This document shows positions 10,057 to 19,997 of a DNA stretch of 64,000 bases, in pieces. A model generated the notes under the pieces. That model had not been told where the DNA came from. It saw nothing but the letters and a program-made list of their open reading frames with translations, and did no database searches. The stretch's first letter is position 1. Every line of letters starts with the position of its first letter. The DNA is from Lentibacillus sp. Marseille-P4043. GTDB lineage: Bacteria > Bacillota > Bacilli > Bacillales > Amphibacillaceae. The stretch covers positions 3,035,696 to 3,099,695 of the forward strand of contig NZ_LT984884.1 in assembly GCF_900258515.1 (NCBI RefSeq), written 5' to 3'. Position numbers and translations under genes: made by a program.

Positions 10057-10971
10057 TTATTTTTGATCATTAGCCCTAGGGTGGCTGTTCATATAAACGT
10101 TACGCAAGTGATCTTTGGTAACGTGTGTATATATTTGCGTAGATGATAAGTTTTCATGACCGAGTAGTTCCTGCACAGTACGAAGATCCGCCCCAGCATT
10201 TAGCAAATGTGTTGCAAATGTATGCCGTAATTTATGTGGGTGAATATGAACGGTCAATGCTGCCTTCTCTACCATCTTATTTAGCACTCCCCGCATTCCT
10301 CTTGTTGTTATCGGTGTGCCTCTGGCGTTAAGAAATACATTATCTGCTGTTGTTTTTGCTTTAGCAAGAAGTTGTTTTCTCCCCTCATTTATGTAAGTTT
10401 CCAGTGCTATTTCTGCAAATCGTCCAAAAGGAATATAGCGCTCTTTCCTGCCTTTTCCTTTTACAAACACGGTACCAATCGAAAAATCAATGTCCTGAAT
10501 TTTTAATCCTTGGCACTCACTTACACGCATTCCCGTTGCATAAAACGTCTCCAACATAGCCTGATTACGCTGGCCTATTGGGTCTGTCAGATCACTGATC
10601 TCAAATAGTTTTTCTAATTCTTCCATATATAAAAACCCTGGAATTGGCTTCTGTGCTTTTGGTAGTGTTACATGAAGAAAAGGATTTGTTGTTAGTTTTT
10701 CTTCACGTTCCAAAAATTTATAAAAGCTTCGTAAACTAGAAATTTTCCTGGATACAGACCGCCTGCTTAGGTTATCATCATAAAGCGTAGTTAAAAAAAG
10801 ACGTACAACTTGAGTATCAACTTCTTGTAAGTTATTTATCCCCTCTCGTTGTAAAAAGCGGAAGAACGTTTCCAGATCATTCAGATAATACTCCACAGTA
10901 TACGGCGAGGCATTTTTTTCAATTTGCAAATACTCTACAAATGCCTCGCTACTAGTTGAAAAGTTATTCAA
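10057..10971 (-). CDS. xerC: Tyrosine recombinase XerC (CodV)
   Basis: XerC resolves chromosome dimers at dif with XerD. A TTG start at 10971 with GAGGTG 5 nt upstream gives 304 residues, like B. subtilis CodV; a longer frame to 11004 has no site of its own. The N-terminal core-binding domain begins FVEYLQIEK. The catalytic set is visible: Arg in TGMRVSE, Lys in VKGKGRKERYIPF, HxxR in HKLRHTFATH, His in LGHENL and Tyr in STQIYTH. It heads the hslVU-codY operon and, unusually, is not preceded by trmFO. Confidence 0.95.
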   Translation of the reverse strand: MNNFSTSSEAFVEYLQIEKNASPYTVEYYLNDLETFFRFLQREGINNLQEVDTQVVRLFLTTLYDDNLSRRSVSRKISSLRSFYKFLEREEKLTTNPFLHVTLPKAQKPIPGFLYMEELEKLFEISDLTDPIGQRNQAMLETFYATGMRVSECQGLKIQDIDFSIGTVFVKGKGRKERYIPFGRFAEIALETYINEGRKQLLAKAKTTADNVFLNARGTPITTRGMRGVLNKMVEKAALTVHIHPHKLRHTFATHLLNAGADLRTVQELLGHENLSSTQIYTHVTKDHLRNVYMNSHPRANDQK

Positions 10972-10999
10972 ATTTTCACCTCGCCTAAACAGCGAATAA

Positions 11000-11028
11000 A
11001 TCATATCATATTATAATCCGGAAAGCAA
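11000..11028 (-). promoter_or_regulatory. Candidate sigma-A promoter for xerC-hslVU-codY
   Basis: On the minus strand TTGCTT (11028-11023) and TATGAT (11005-11000) are separated by exactly 17 nt, and a TG one base before TATGAT makes an extended -10. The -10 lies about 29 nt before the proposed TTG start of xerC. Its presence fits xerC being first in its operon here. Confidence 0.55.
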
Positions 11029-11234
11029 TAAACTTAACAAAATTGTAATAAAATTCTGAATTGACCATATTAACCACTAAGATTATCTTCACTTTAATAC
11101 ATAACACTGTCAAGTGAATAAACTTACCAAGAGGTAATTATAGCTTTTCCAAATTAAATAGTCAACAAACAACAATTGAAGAATTCAAATATATTTTTAT
11201 TTTAGTATGGACAAAAAATTGTATAGCTAACACA

Positions 11235-11549
11235 TTAAAATAAGTTCAATTCATTTATCTTCTTTTTTGTCTTTTCTGTCCCTAATGTATACAACTTGCG
11301 ATAAATGGAAAATAAATGATTACCGTATTTTGTTCGTTCATCATCGGCGCCCCATTCATCAAACGGTTTTCCTAAATATTTAACTGCATTTTTTGCGTTT
11401 TTATCTTTTTTTGAAAATAGCATTTGAATTTCCTTTATTTCTTCTTGGGTTGCTTTTATTTCATATTCAATTCCACTTTCAGGAACCGACACTTCACGGA
11501 TATCCTCTGTATCAACAGTAACAAAATAAGTTTTTCGTTCCATCTTCAT
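11235..11549 (-). CDS. Small uncharacterised protein between topA and xerC
   Basis: The 104-residue soluble product starts MKMERKTYFVTVDTED and ends TEKTKKKINELNLF. An ATG at 11549 has GGAAGGAGGAAGAC directly upstream, a very strong ribosome site; an ATG at 11567 lacks one. The sequence is charged (many Lys and Glu), has no signal peptide or membrane helix and no cysteine. It reads as a beta-strand N-terminus followed by helices. I recall similar small proteins in Bacillaceae but cannot name a function. It occupies the place usually held by trmFO. About 260 nt without any recognised gene lie between it and xerC. Confidence 0.75.
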   Translation of the reverse strand: MKMERKTYFVTVDTEDIREVSVPESGIEYEIKATQEEIKEIQMLFSKKDKNAKNAVKYLGKPFDEWGADDERTKYGNHLFSIYRKLYTLGTEKTKKKINELNLF

Positions 11550-11642
11550 GTCTTCCTCCTTCCACATTTACATAATACCCTTTTTCATGTTAGTAAAACT
11601 TTGCAGGTGGAGATCATGTACACGTTACGAATATTGTCACAG

Positions 11643-11670
11643 AAAAAACTGCCCGCAGTTACGAGCAGTT
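11643..11670 (-). terminator. Rho-independent terminator after topA
   Basis: On the minus strand AACTGC (11670-11665) pairs with GCAGTT (11652-11647) and is followed by TTTTTTC. It lies 6 nt past the topA stop. Confidence 0.8.
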
Positions 11671-11675
11671 CACAT

Positions 11676-13754
11676 TTAATCTTGCGTTTTCTCTTTATAG
11701 TCACAATTTGTACACTGTATTTGTGTTTGTTTTTTACTTTTCTTTTCCACCAATAGTGAATCACATTTAGGACACGGTCTAGCAATTGGTTTATCCCAAG
11801 AAACGAAGTCACAGTCAGGGTACCTGTCACAACCATAGAATGTTCGCTTTTTCTTCGACTTACGTTCAACTACATTGCCCTCTTTACATTTTGGACATTT
11901 AACACCGATTTCTTTTAAAATTGGTTTGGTGTTACGACATTCCGGGAAATTTGAGCATGCGAGAAACTTACCGTAGCGTCCCATTTTATAAACCATTTCA
12001 TGCCCGCAATTCTCACAATCAATACCAGCGGGTTCATCTTTAATTTCAATTTTTTCCATTTCTTCTTCGGCAGTTTCCAGCCGTTTATGAAATCCTTGGT
12101 AAAATTCATCTAAAATACTAACCCAATCCGTTTTTCCTTCTTCGATTGAATCCAGGTCCTCTTCCATCTTTACTGTAAAGTCAACATCGATAATCTCTGG
12201 GAAAAACTCCTGTAGTAACCCTGTCACGATTTGGCCTAGTTCTGTCGGAATAAATCGCTTATTATCAACGCTAACGTAACCCCTGCGTTGGATTGTATCA
12301 AGTGTTGGTGCATAAGTGGAAGGTCTGCCAAGTCCCTGTTCTTCCATTGTTCTTACAAGTCTTGCCTCTGTATATCTTGGTGGCGGCTGGGTAAAGTGTT
12401 GATTCGGTGCAATTTCATTTGCTTTCACTTCCATACCTTCCTGCAAATCTGGCAAATATTTAGCGTCCTCATTTTTTTTATCGTCTGTTCCTTCAATATA
12501 AACCGACATGAATCCTTTAAATTTCACCTTTGATCCTGTTGCGCGGAATTCCACCCCGTTATTTAACAGATGGACAGTCATCGTATCCATAACTGCTGGG
12601 GCCATCTGACTTGCCAAGAAACGTTCCCAAATTAATTTGTATAAACGCATTTGATCCCGGGATAAAATGGCTTTTAAGGATTTTGGATCACGCATGACGG
12701 AAGTGGGACGAATCCCTTCATGGGCGTCCTGAGCACCTTCTTTTTGTTTCGTCTTTCTAGCTTGACCTAAATAATCCTTGCCATGCTTCTCTTCAATATA
12801 GCCCTTTGCCTCTTCTTTTGCGGTTTCGGAAATACGTGTAGAGTCTGTACGCATGTACGTTATTAAACCTGTTATACCGCCAGCTTTTTTACCAAGATCA
12901 ATACCTTCATAGAGCTGTTGCGCTACCATCATTGTCTTTTTAGCACGGAAATTTAACTTACGAGCAGCTTCTTGTTGCAGTGATGATGTTGTAAATGGTA
13001 AAGCTGGATTACGCTTACGTTCACGTTTTTTTACTTTATCAATCGTAAAAGTGTCACCTTTTAATTTCTTCTGGATGTCTTTTACATCATCTTCCGTTTT
13101 TAATTCATGCTTTTTGTTATCGATTCCATAAAAGGATCCCTCGAAAGTTTCTTTACCTTTCGTAAAGTTTGCTTCAATCGACCAATATTCTTCTGGTTTA
13201 AAGTTTTCAATTTCCTTCTCACGGTCAATAATCATTTTCACTGCAACCGATTGAACACGGCCAGCACTAAGACCCTTTTTCACTTTCTTCCATAACAAGG
13301 GACTAATGTTATAACCAACTAACCGATCAAGAATTCTTCTCGCCTGTTGTGCATCTACTAAATCCGTATCAATGGAACGTGGGTGTTTAAATGACTCTTT
13401 AATTGCGTCTTTCGTAATTTCATTAAATACAACCCGACAATCTGAATTCTCATCAATTTTCAAGCTATGAGCTAAATGCCATGCAATAGCCTCCCCTTCT
13501 CTGTCGGGGTCGGCTGCGAGATAGACTTTCTTCGCCTTTTTTGCGGCTGATTTAAGATTCTTTAGTACATCACCTTTACCGCGAATGGTAATATACTTTG
13601 GTTTGAATGCATTTTCTGTATCGACCCCCGTCTGGCTTTTCGGTAAATCCCGAACATGTCCCATGGAAGCTTCTACTTTATATTTTTTTCCTAAATATCG
13701 TTCAATCGTTTTTGCCTTTGCAGGCGACTCAACGATTACAAGATAATCTGACAT
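11676..13754 (-). CDS. topA: DNA topoisomerase I
   Basis: TopA relaxes negative supercoils by a transient single-strand break. The 692-residue protein, like that of B. subtilis, starts with the TOPRIM domain ([31 protein letters not shown]). The active-site tyrosine is Tyr300 in [12 protein letters not shown]. The C-terminus holds three four-cysteine zinc modules, starting [16 protein letters not shown] and CPKCDSLL. The ATG at 13754 has GGGAGGAAAGATATAA upstream. It has its own promoter and terminator. Confidence 0.98.
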   Translation of the reverse strand: MSDYLVIVESPAKAKTIERYLGKKYKVEASMGHVRDLPKSQTGVDTENAFKPKYITIRGKGDVLKNLKSAAKKAKKVYLAADPDREGEAIAWHLAHSLKIDENSDCRVVFNEITKDAIKESFKHPRSIDTDLVDAQQARRILDRLVGYNISPLLWKKVKKGLSAGRVQSVAVKMIIDREKEIENFKPEEYWSIEANFTKGKETFEGSFYGIDNKKHELKTEDDVKDIQKKLKGDTFTIDKVKKRERKRNPALPFTTSSLQQEAARKLNFRAKKTMMVAQQLYEGIDLGKKAGGITGLITYMRTDSTRISETAKEEAKGYIEEKHGKDYLGQARKTKQKEGAQDAHEGIRPTSVMRDPKSLKAILSRDQMRLYKLIWERFLASQMAPAVMDTMTVHLLNNGVEFRATGSKVKFKGFMSVYIEGTDDKKNEDAKYLPDLQEGMEVKANEIAPNQHFTQPPPRYTEARLVRTMEEQGLGRPSTYAPTLDTIQRRGYVSVDNKRFIPTELGQIVTGLLQEFFPEIIDVDFTVKMEEDLDSIEEGKTDWVSILDEFYQGFHKRLETAEEEMEKIEIKDEPAGIDCENCGHEMVYKMGRYGKFLACSNFPECRNTKPILKEIGVKCPKCKEGNVVERKSKKKRTFYGCDRYPDCDFVSWDKPIARPCPKCDSLLVEKKSKKQTQIQCTNCDYKEKTQD

Positions 13755-13810
13755 TTATATCTTTCCTCCCAAAATGAGGTTACCATAATTCAACTGAGAA
13801 ATCTTCACTA

Positions 13811-13839
13811 ATATTAAATATATAGTTTCTTTTTGTCAA
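13811..13839 (-). promoter_or_regulatory. Sigma-A promoter for topA
   Basis: The minus strand has TTGACA (13839-13834), a 17-nt spacer and TAATAT (13816-13811), about 57 nt upstream of the topA start. The -35 is a perfect consensus. Confidence 0.7.
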
Positions 13840-13878
13840 ACATGTTGAGATAATTTTTCTCTTATTCGAAACTTTTTC

Positions 13879-14784
13879 TTACATTTTTTCCAGTTGAATA
13901 TCTTTCAATGATTCCCAGTCCTCGGCAATATCATTTGCAGTCCGGACGAGTTTCGCCCCATCTTGGATCATTCGATGACAGCCAACCGTTTGAGGTATTA
14001 GTGGAGAATCAGGTACAGCATATACCTCTCTCCCCTGATCCAATGCTTGATCAACTGTAATCAATGTTCCACTGCGTTCAGTCGCTTCGATTACCAGTGT
14101 ACCAAATCCAAGACCACTTATGATTCGATTTCTTTCAGGAAAATGGAATCGCTTTGGGGTTGTATTCGGCGTGTATTCGGACAGAATTAATCCGTTTTGA
14201 GCAATTTGCTGAAATAATAATGTATTTTGTTGCGGATAAATATGGTGAAAGCCACCACCTAAAACCGCAATGGTCTTTCCTTTATTCCTCAATGCCAGTT
14301 GGTGTGCATAACTATCAATTCCCTTTGCCATTCCACTGACCAGAAGCCAATCTTCCTCCATTAATGGGTTTAAAATAAAATCCATTTTCCTATATGCATG
14401 TTGTGAAGGTTTCCGCGTACCAATAACACTTAAGGCGGGTTTATGGTTTAATAAAAATGTATCCCCTAATGCGTAAAGCACCAATGGCGGATCTTTAATT
14501 GTTTTTAACATGGTTGGATAGTTCTCGTCAACTATCGTTAAAACCATATAGTTATCTATATCCTTTTTAATCGACTGATGAACTTGTTGGTTATGAAGGT
14601 CTGTGTAGAGCTGTTGGGCGTTCTTTTGAGGTAAACCATAAAGCTGACTGAGTTGTGTCGAGGAGAACTTATAGATGTTTGACAAAGAGGAATCGTAAAG
14701 AAGCATTTTTCCAATCGTACGTCTAGTAATCCCGCGACAACGATGTAAGTGAATTAATTTTTTTCGTAAATTGTTCAGATTCAC
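13879..14784 (-). CDS. dprA: DNA processing protein DprA (Smf)
   Basis: DprA loads RecA on incoming single-stranded DNA during transformation. The 301-residue protein has an N-terminal helical region followed by the Rossmann-like DprA fold: SVIGTRKPSQHAY, LVSGMAKGIDSYAHQLAL, TIAVLGGGFHHIYPQQN, and the FHFPERNRIISGL loop followed by RSGTLITVDQALDQGREVYA. I use a GTG at 14784 with AGGATGTGA 6 nt upstream; a TTG two codons earlier is possible. No winged-helix tail is evident, as is common in Bacillus. It lies between sucD and topA as in B. subtilis. Confidence 0.93.
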   Translation of the reverse strand: MNLNNLRKKLIHLHRCRGITRRTIGKMLLYDSSLSNIYKFSSTQLSQLYGLPQKNAQQLYTDLHNQQVHQSIKKDIDNYMVLTIVDENYPTMLKTIKDPPLVLYALGDTFLLNHKPALSVIGTRKPSQHAYRKMDFILNPLMEEDWLLVSGMAKGIDSYAHQLALRNKGKTIAVLGGGFHHIYPQQNTLLFQQIAQNGLILSEYTPNTTPKRFHFPERNRIISGLGFGTLVIEATERSGTLITVDQALDQGREVYAVPDSPLIPQTVGCHRMIQDGAKLVRTANDIAEDWESLKDIQLEKM

Positions 14785-14820
14785 TACCAATCACATCCTA
14801 TCCTTTATTTTTCCATTATA

Positions 14821-14850
14821 GACAAAGAGGGGGCAATAACCCCCTCCTAA
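14821..14850 (-). terminator. Hairpin after sucD, probable terminator
   Basis: GAGGGGG (14827-14833) pairs with CCCCCTC (14840-14846) around a 6-nt loop. On the minus strand only a short broken T run (CTTTGTCT) follows, so termination may be partial. It sits 6 nt past the sucD stop. Confidence 0.55.
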
Positions 14851-14852
14851 AA

Positions 14853-15755
14853 TTAATGTGTTTTACATTTTTCATCTAAGTTATGTTCTTTTAGTACTTC
14901 AATCATCGTTTCTCCCATTACAGCAGGTGTTTCTGCAACTTTAATACCGCATTCGTTCATCACGCGGATTTTTTCTTCTGCAGTACCTTTACCACCAGAA
15001 ATAATAGCACCAGCGTGACCCATGCGTTTTCCTGGAGGTGCAGTCGCGCCGCCAATAAAGCCGACTACAGGTTTTTTCATGTTTGCTTTTACCCATGCAG
15101 CAGCTTCTTCTTCAGCAGTACCACCAATTTCACCAATCATAACAACAGCTTCTGTTTCTGGATCTTCATTAAATGCTGATAAGACATCAATGAAATTTGT
15201 TCCGTTAACAGGATCTCCACCAATACCTACAGCAGTTGTTTGGCCATAGCCTGCCTCTGTTAATTGATGCACAGCCTCATATGTTAATGTTCCTGAACGT
15301 GAAACAACGCCAATGTGTCCTTTTTTATGAATATATCCTGGCATAATACCGATTTTACATTCGTCTGCAGTAATAACACCTGGGCAGTTTGGTCCTACTA
15401 GACGTGTTTTCTTACCTTCCATATAACGTTTTACTTTAACCATATCCATAACCGGAATATGTTCAGTAATACAAATGGCAAGGTCAAGTTCTGCGTCTAC
15501 CGCCTCCAAAATTGCGTCTGCAGCAAATGGAGCCGGCACATAGATTACGGACGCAGTTGCACCTGTTGCATCAACTGCATCTTGCACTGTATTAAATACA
15601 GGAACGCCTTCAACCTCTGTACCGCCTTTTTTTGGTGTAACGCCACCAACGATTTTTGTACCATATTCAAGCATTTGTTTTGTATGGAATCTAGCTGTTC
15701 CGCCAGTGATTCCTTGGACAATTACTTTTGTATCTTTATTTACATATACACCCAT
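14853..15755 (-). CDS. sucD: Succinyl-CoA synthetase alpha subunit
   Basis: SucD with SucC converts succinyl-CoA to succinate with nucleotide triphosphate formation in the citric acid cycle. The 300-residue protein has the CoA-binding Rossmann N-terminus ([17 protein letters not shown]), [10 protein letters not shown], and the phosphohistidine His247 in [17 protein letters not shown]. It follows sucC after a 60-nt gap and has a ribosome site GAAAGGACGGACGAGA. Confidence 0.97.
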   Translation of the reverse strand: MGVYVNKDTKVIVQGITGGTARFHTKQMLEYGTKIVGGVTPKKGGTEVEGVPVFNTVQDAVDATGATASVIYVPAPFAADAILEAVDAELDLAICITEHIPVMDMVKVKRYMEGKKTRLVGPNCPGVITADECKIGIMPGYIHKKGHIGVVSRSGTLTYEAVHQLTEAGYGQTTAVGIGGDPVNGTNFIDVLSAFNEDPETEAVVMIGEIGGTAEEEAAAWVKANMKKPVVGFIGGATAPPGKRMGHAGAIISGGKGTAEEKIRVMNECGIKVAETPAVMGETMIEVLKEHNLDEKCKTH

Positions 15756-15815
15756 TCTCGTCCGTCCTTTCTACGCAATCCTCATACGTTTAATCTCTTG
15801 TTTAGTTAGCCTTAT

Positions 15816-16976
15816 TTATTTAACCATAGAAACGATTTTTTCTGCTCCGTCAGCCATTGAGTCAGCAGAAGTAATATTTAAGCCTGATTCGTTTAAAATT
15901 TGCTTACCTAAATCAACATTCGTACCTTCTAAACGCACAACTAATGGCATTTCTAAGCCAACTTGTTTTGTAGCTTCGACAACACCTTCAGCGATAACAT
16001 CACATTTCATGATTCCACCGAAAATATTAACGAAAATTCCTTTTACATGTGGATCGGACAAAATAATTTTAAATGCTTCGGTAACTTTTTCAGCAGTTGC
16101 ACCGCCCCCAACATCAAGGAAGTTTGCAGGTTCGCCGCCAGAATGTTTGATAATGTCCATTGTTGACATTGCAAGTCCAGCACCGTTAACCATACAGCCA
16201 ATGTTTCCATCTAGCGCAACATAACTTAAGTCATATTTAGATGCTTCAATCTCTTTTTCGTCTTCTTCGTCCAAATCACGAAATTCTTGGACATCTTTTT
16301 GGCGGAAAATTGCATTATCATCAAAGTTTAATTTCGCATCAAGCGCCATAACTTGTCCATCACCAGTTGTAACTAGTGGGTTGATTTCCGCAATGGAACA
16401 GTCTTTTTCAACAAACACTTGGTAAAGACCAGTCATGAATTTAACGGCTTTGGATAGCAATTCATCCGGAATGTTGATGTTAAATGCTAGTCTGCGAGCT
16501 TGATAAGGAGACAAGCCAACAACTGGATCAATTACTTCTTTAAATATTTTTTCTGGAGTTTCTGCAGCAACTTCCTCAATTTCAGTACCGCCTTCTTCTG
16601 ATGCCATCATAACGACACGGGAAGTAGCACGATCTAAGACAACTCCTACATAATATTCTTTCTTAATATCGCAGCCTTCTTCAATAAGCAAGCGTTTAAC
16701 TTCCTTACCTTCTGGACCTGTTTGATGCGTAACAAGTGTCTTACCTAAAATTTCTTCAGCATATGTACGCACTTCATCTAAATTTTTAGCAACTTTAACC
16801 CCGCCTGCTTTACCACGGCCACCAGCGTGAATTTGTGCTTTTACTACTGTTACAGATGTGCCTAATTTTTTTGCAGCTTCAACAGCTTCATCTACAGTAT
16901 ACGCGACATGGCCGTTTGGAACGTTTACACCATATCCACGCAAAATTTCTTTGCCTTGATACTCATGAATGTTCAT
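15816..16976 (-). CDS. sucC: Succinyl-CoA synthetase beta subunit
   Basis: SucC provides the nucleotide- and succinate-binding part of succinyl-CoA synthetase. The 386-residue product has the ATP-grasp start [17 protein letters not shown], the [16 protein letters not shown] nucleotide segment, and the C-terminal ligase domain with [17 protein letters not shown]. The start is preceded by GGGAGGATGAAGG. It forms an operon with sucD. Confidence 0.97.
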   Translation of the reverse strand: MNIHEYQGKEILRGYGVNVPNGHVAYTVDEAVEAAKKLGTSVTVVKAQIHAGGRGKAGGVKVAKNLDEVRTYAEEILGKTLVTHQTGPEGKEVKRLLIEEGCDIKKEYYVGVVLDRATSRVVMMASEEGGTEIEEVAAETPEKIFKEVIDPVVGLSPYQARRLAFNINIPDELLSKAVKFMTGLYQVFVEKDCSIAEINPLVTTGDGQVMALDAKLNFDDNAIFRQKDVQEFRDLDEEDEKEIEASKYDLSYVALDGNIGCMVNGAGLAMSTMDIIKHSGGEPANFLDVGGGATAEKVTEAFKIILSDPHVKGIFVNIFGGIMKCDVIAEGVVEATKQVGLEMPLVVRLEGTNVDLGKQILNESGLNITSADSMADGAEKIVSMVK

Positions 16977-17010
16977 CCTTCATCCTCCCATCAAAAATCA
17001 CTGCATTCCC

Positions 17011-17039
17011 ATTGTATAAAAAAACGACACATTTCACAA
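17011..17039 (-). promoter_or_regulatory. Candidate sigma-A promoter for sucCD
   Basis: On the minus strand TTGTGA (17039-17034) and TACAAT (17016-17011) are separated by 17 nt. The -10 ends 34 nt before the sucC start, in the short gap after ylqH. Confidence 0.6.
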
Positions 17040-17072
17040 GAATAAGGAACAAAATCACAAAAGCGGAAGGCA

Positions 17073-17354
17073 TTATTCCTTCTTAGCATTGCCAGCACTT
17101 TGATCTGCTTTATATACAAATGCAAAAACCTCCGCAACTGCTTGATACAGTTCCTCTGGTATTGTTTCATTAATATTCAATTCAGACAACAACTCGATTA
17201 ACGAGGCGTCCTCTTGAACTGGCACATTGTTCGCTTTCGCCTTTTCAATTATATTCTCCGCGGTTAAACCTTTTCCTGTAGCAGTAACTCTAGGAGCATG
17301 ATCTTGAGTTTTGTCATATCGCAATGCAGTAGCCTTTTTTCGTTTTGTATTCAT
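17073..17354 (-). CDS. ylqH: YlqH: FlhB C-terminal-domain-like protein
   Basis: This 93-residue protein corresponds to the cytoplasmic export-switch domain of FlhB/YscU, without the membrane part. The region ATALRYDKTQDHAPRVTATG matches FlhB around its cleavage site, but the Asn-Pro-Thr-His autocleavage motif of true FlhB is replaced by DHAPRV. The ELYQAVAEVFAFVYK helix matches the end of the FlhB domain. It overlaps ylqG by 4 nt (ATGA) and so is coupled to it. Function in Bacillus is not known to me; a role in export-substrate switching is inference. Confidence 0.88.
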   Translation of the reverse strand: MNTKRKKATALRYDKTQDHAPRVTATGKGLTAENIIEKAKANNVPVQEDASLIELLSELNINETIPEELYQAVAEVFAFVYKADQSAGNAKKE

Positions 17355-19111
17355 ATGCGAAAATCCACCCCTTGAGTAGATAACGATTGATTATTTGTTA
17401 TGCTATCTGTTGATTTCATTCCTTTTAATGGTTTAAACGTAACTGTCGATAAATGATAATTCAGTTCCTTTAGCGAATCTTTTAATATCGGTTTCAGTGC
17501 TTGTGTTTGATCATTTAGCTGATTATGATCATTATAAATGGTTATAGCTATGGATCGCTTTTGTACGTTCATGTCAATAACCGTTTCCTTCCAATTCGTT
17601 AAATCCAAATAAAATAAGATTCGGCAATAATCCGGACTAATTTCTCCTTTTTCTGTTTTCTTTCCCGTAAAATCAAGTTGCACATCCTGATTTAATGCTA
17701 ATTTTTCACCTGGTAATTGGATACTTGCCTGGATAAAATTTGCTGAATCATGAACGGAGTTAATTTGCATACCATTGATGAAATGGAGTAACTGTTGAGA
17801 TCGATCATGGGTCACACCATCACTGTGTTGCAACAGTTGAATTAACATTGACTTTATTGTCGTTGATTGGTTTTCATCTTGAATTTGATTTTCGTAATTA
17901 AGACCGGTAAAGTTCAACACTTGCCGAATCTGTTGTAAAAATTGATCTCTTGGATTTCGTAAGGATAAAACTTCATTTCGTTTTGCATTCGCTACCAATT
18001 GATCCACTTTCGCTTTGACTTGATCATTGTTCATTGACTCAAAAGCGGTTAAAAGATGCCGAAGTGATTCCGGGTTATTTTGTACATGCTTTTGAATTTG
18101 TTGTGCTTGTTTACTCGTAAGTACTGGTAACAACGTTTTCTCTATTTGCTGTTTTAGTACAGCGAATTCATTCTGAGTTAAGTTGGTATGGTTTTGCTGT
18201 GCCTGACCAATTACGTTTGTCCAGCTTTTTAGAAACTGCTGTACATCCTGACCGATTTTTTTACTAAATGCGTCTAATTTTTTTATGCTTGTTTCGTAAT
18301 CCATTCGGAATGGAAATGTTAAATTACCAGTTCGATTAGGTTGTTCATTAACCTTCCTCCATTCCGTTTTCCATGATGCAAAACTAACTTCCGTGTCCAC
18401 CACTCCGGCTTGCTTTAACACATTAAAAAATTGCGGCCTGTTTTGGTCTACCTCATTCATGATATGTTTCATAAAAGCAGCCCTTCCATCAGTTGGACGC
18501 TCAGTCATGGAAGATAGTTGTTCCATTAGCTGGTGTTGTAACGGCGTTTGGTTCGTATCCTGCTTTAGCTGAAACAACAATGCCTTCATTTGATCAGAAT
18601 ATCCACTTGTACGATTCGTATATAAGGCTTGGAAAACGGAATCTGTTAGCGGCAATTTATGCGCGATCATTTCTTTAGCAATTTGTCGAGCTGGGATTTT
18701 ATTATTCGTGGCTTCTATTAATTGAAATGCTTTTACTAGTTGTTCTTTGTCAAACGGAATCTTTTCAGTCATGAGTAACCTTAAAAGAGCGACATGTTGT
18801 TTTGTAGCCTTTAGCCCCAATTTTTTTAGTAAACTTTCAACGTTTTGCTGCATCTGGTTTTTCAACTGATCACCAAGTACCCGTAAGCGAATAAGGTCAC
18901 CCGTAGCCTGTACTTGAAAATGATATGATTCTCCTGTTGTTAATGAGGCTTCTAATTGTGCGATCAAATGCTTGGTACCAAGCTGAATTTGCGCTTTGTT
19001 ATTTGGGTATAAATGTAAAATTTTACCTTGGATAATTTGACCTTGTCGTAGTACAGGTTGCGATTCTTGTATGTTAGTACCAGCAAGACGAGTTAGTTGT
19101 TGAAGACGCAA
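17351..19111 (-). CDS. ylqG: YlqG: large Gln-rich protein with a FliK-like C-terminal segment
   Basis: The 586-residue cytoplasmic protein is rich in Gln, Leu and Lys and has no signal peptide or membrane helix. A small N-terminal beta domain (about 20-80) is followed by long helical stretches. The C-terminal region (about 480-575) alternates beta-strand and a final amphipathic helix in the pattern of the FliK hook-length domain: YCRILFYLDLTNWKE, then RSIAITIYND, then LKPILKDSLKELNYHLSTVT. The start is a TTG at 19111 with GGGGTGAATCTAA upstream. It lies between rnhB and ylqH as in B. subtilis. The FliK resemblance is my reading. Confidence 0.8.
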   Translation of the reverse strand: MRLQQLTRLAGTNIQESQPVLRQGQIIQGKILHLYPNNKAQIQLGTKHLIAQLEASLTTGESYHFQVQATGDLIRLRVLGDQLKNQMQQNVESLLKKLGLKATKQHVALLRLLMTEKIPFDKEQLVKAFQLIEATNNKIPARQIAKEMIAHKLPLTDSVFQALYTNRTSGYSDQMKALLFQLKQDTNQTPLQHQLMEQLSSMTERPTDGRAAFMKHIMNEVDQNRPQFFNVLKQAGVVDTEVSFASWKTEWRKVNEQPNRTGNLTFPFRMDYETSIKKLDAFSKKIGQDVQQFLKSWTNVIGQAQQNHTNLTQNEFAVLKQQIEKTLLPVLTSKQAQQIQKHVQNNPESLRHLLTAFESMNNDQVKAKVDQLVANAKRNEVLSLRNPRDQFLQQIRQVLNFTGLNYENQIQDENQSTTIKSMLIQLLQHSDGVTHDRSQQLLHFINGMQINSVHDSANFIQASIQLPGEKLALNQDVQLDFTGKKTEKGEISPDYCRILFYLDLTNWKETVIDMNVQKRSIAITIYNDHNQLNDQTQALKPILKDSLKELNYHLSTVTFKPLKGMKSTDSITNNQSLSTQGVDFRI

Positions 19112-19141
19112 TTAGATTCACCCCATTTCATTTTACTTGAT

Positions 19142-19912
19142 TCACTTAGCTACATTTCTAACAGGTGCATATGATTTCCGATGATATTGCGTAATCCCAT
19201 GTTGTTCTAACATGTCCATATGGTGCTTTGTGCCGTACCCCATATTTGACGCAAAATCATACATTGGAAATTCTGTATGTATTTTTTTCATTAACTGATC
19301 CCGTGAAACCTTTGCCAAAATACTGGCAGCTGCAACGCTAATACTTTTTTGATCTCCCTTTACAATTGCTTCAGATGTACAAGGAAGATTATCAAGGTTA
19401 ACCGCATCAATTAAAACATGATCCGGTTTTGGATCAAGTTGGTTTATGGCATCATACATTGCAAGTTTCGTTGCTTCATATATATTAACTTGATCAATCT
19501 TTTGATTACTGACGATAGAGATTCCATAACTTACCGCTTGTCTTTTTATAATTTCAAAAAAACGATTACGTGTTGCTTCATTTAATTGCTTGGAATCGTT
19601 TAAACCAAGTAACGTAAAATCCCTTGGTAAAACAACTGCTGCGGCTACTACCGGACCAGCAAGTGGACCTCTGCCAGCTTCATCCATTCCTGCAATATAC
19701 CGGCAACCTTTATCATAATTTATTTGTTCAAAATGACACATCTCTGCGAACTTTTGTTTCAATACTTGTTCTTTATGCTTTTCACGATCGTAGCGTTGGA
19801 GTAATTTCTGAACTCCTTTACGTTCATCTTTTCTTAATTCAGCTATTACATTGTTATTCACTTCATTTGTTTCAAATAATTGCTTTAAAACAGCAATTGA
19901 CTTTTTATCCAT
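19142..19912 (-). CDS. rnhB: Ribonuclease HII
   Basis: RNase HII cleaves RNA in RNA-DNA hybrids and removes single misincorporated ribonucleotides. The 256-residue protein has the catalytic GMDEAGRGPLAG motif with Asp77 and Glu78, followed by the acidic residue in VLIDAVNL and the KGDQKSISVAAASILAKVSRD block. The N-terminal about 65 residues form the extra helical region of Bacillus RnhB. A ribosome site AGAGGTGTACAT precedes the ATG. It leads into ylqG. Confidence 0.96.
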   Translation of the reverse strand: MDKKSIAVLKQLFETNEVNNNVIAELRKDERKGVQKLLQRYDREKHKEQVLKQKFAEMCHFEQINYDKGCRYIAGMDEAGRGPLAGPVVAAAVVLPRDFTLLGLNDSKQLNEATRNRFFEIIKRQAVSYGISIVSNQKIDQVNIYEATKLAMYDAINQLDPKPDHVLIDAVNLDNLPCTSEAIVKGDQKSISVAAASILAKVSRDQLMKKIHTEFPMYDFASNMGYGTKHHMDMLEQHGITQYHRKSYAPVRNVAK

Positions 19913-19959
19913 ATGTACACCTCTACTGTTTATATCGGTTTATCTACTTGTTTATGAAA

Positions 19960-19997
19960 GAAAAAAGTTGACACGCACCCGAAGATGTATGCCAACT
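19960..19997 (-). terminator. Rho-independent terminator after rbgA
   Basis: A 14-bp stem with one mismatch and several G-U pairs closes on a TTCG tetraloop; AGTTG near 19997 pairs with CAACT ending near 19966, followed on the minus strand by TTTTTC. The stem begins inside the rbgA stop codon. Confidence 0.8.

Noticed and set aside
11585..11869. 94-codon frame overlapping the end of topA
   Set aside because: Out-of-frame shadow of the topA zinc-finger region with no start signal.
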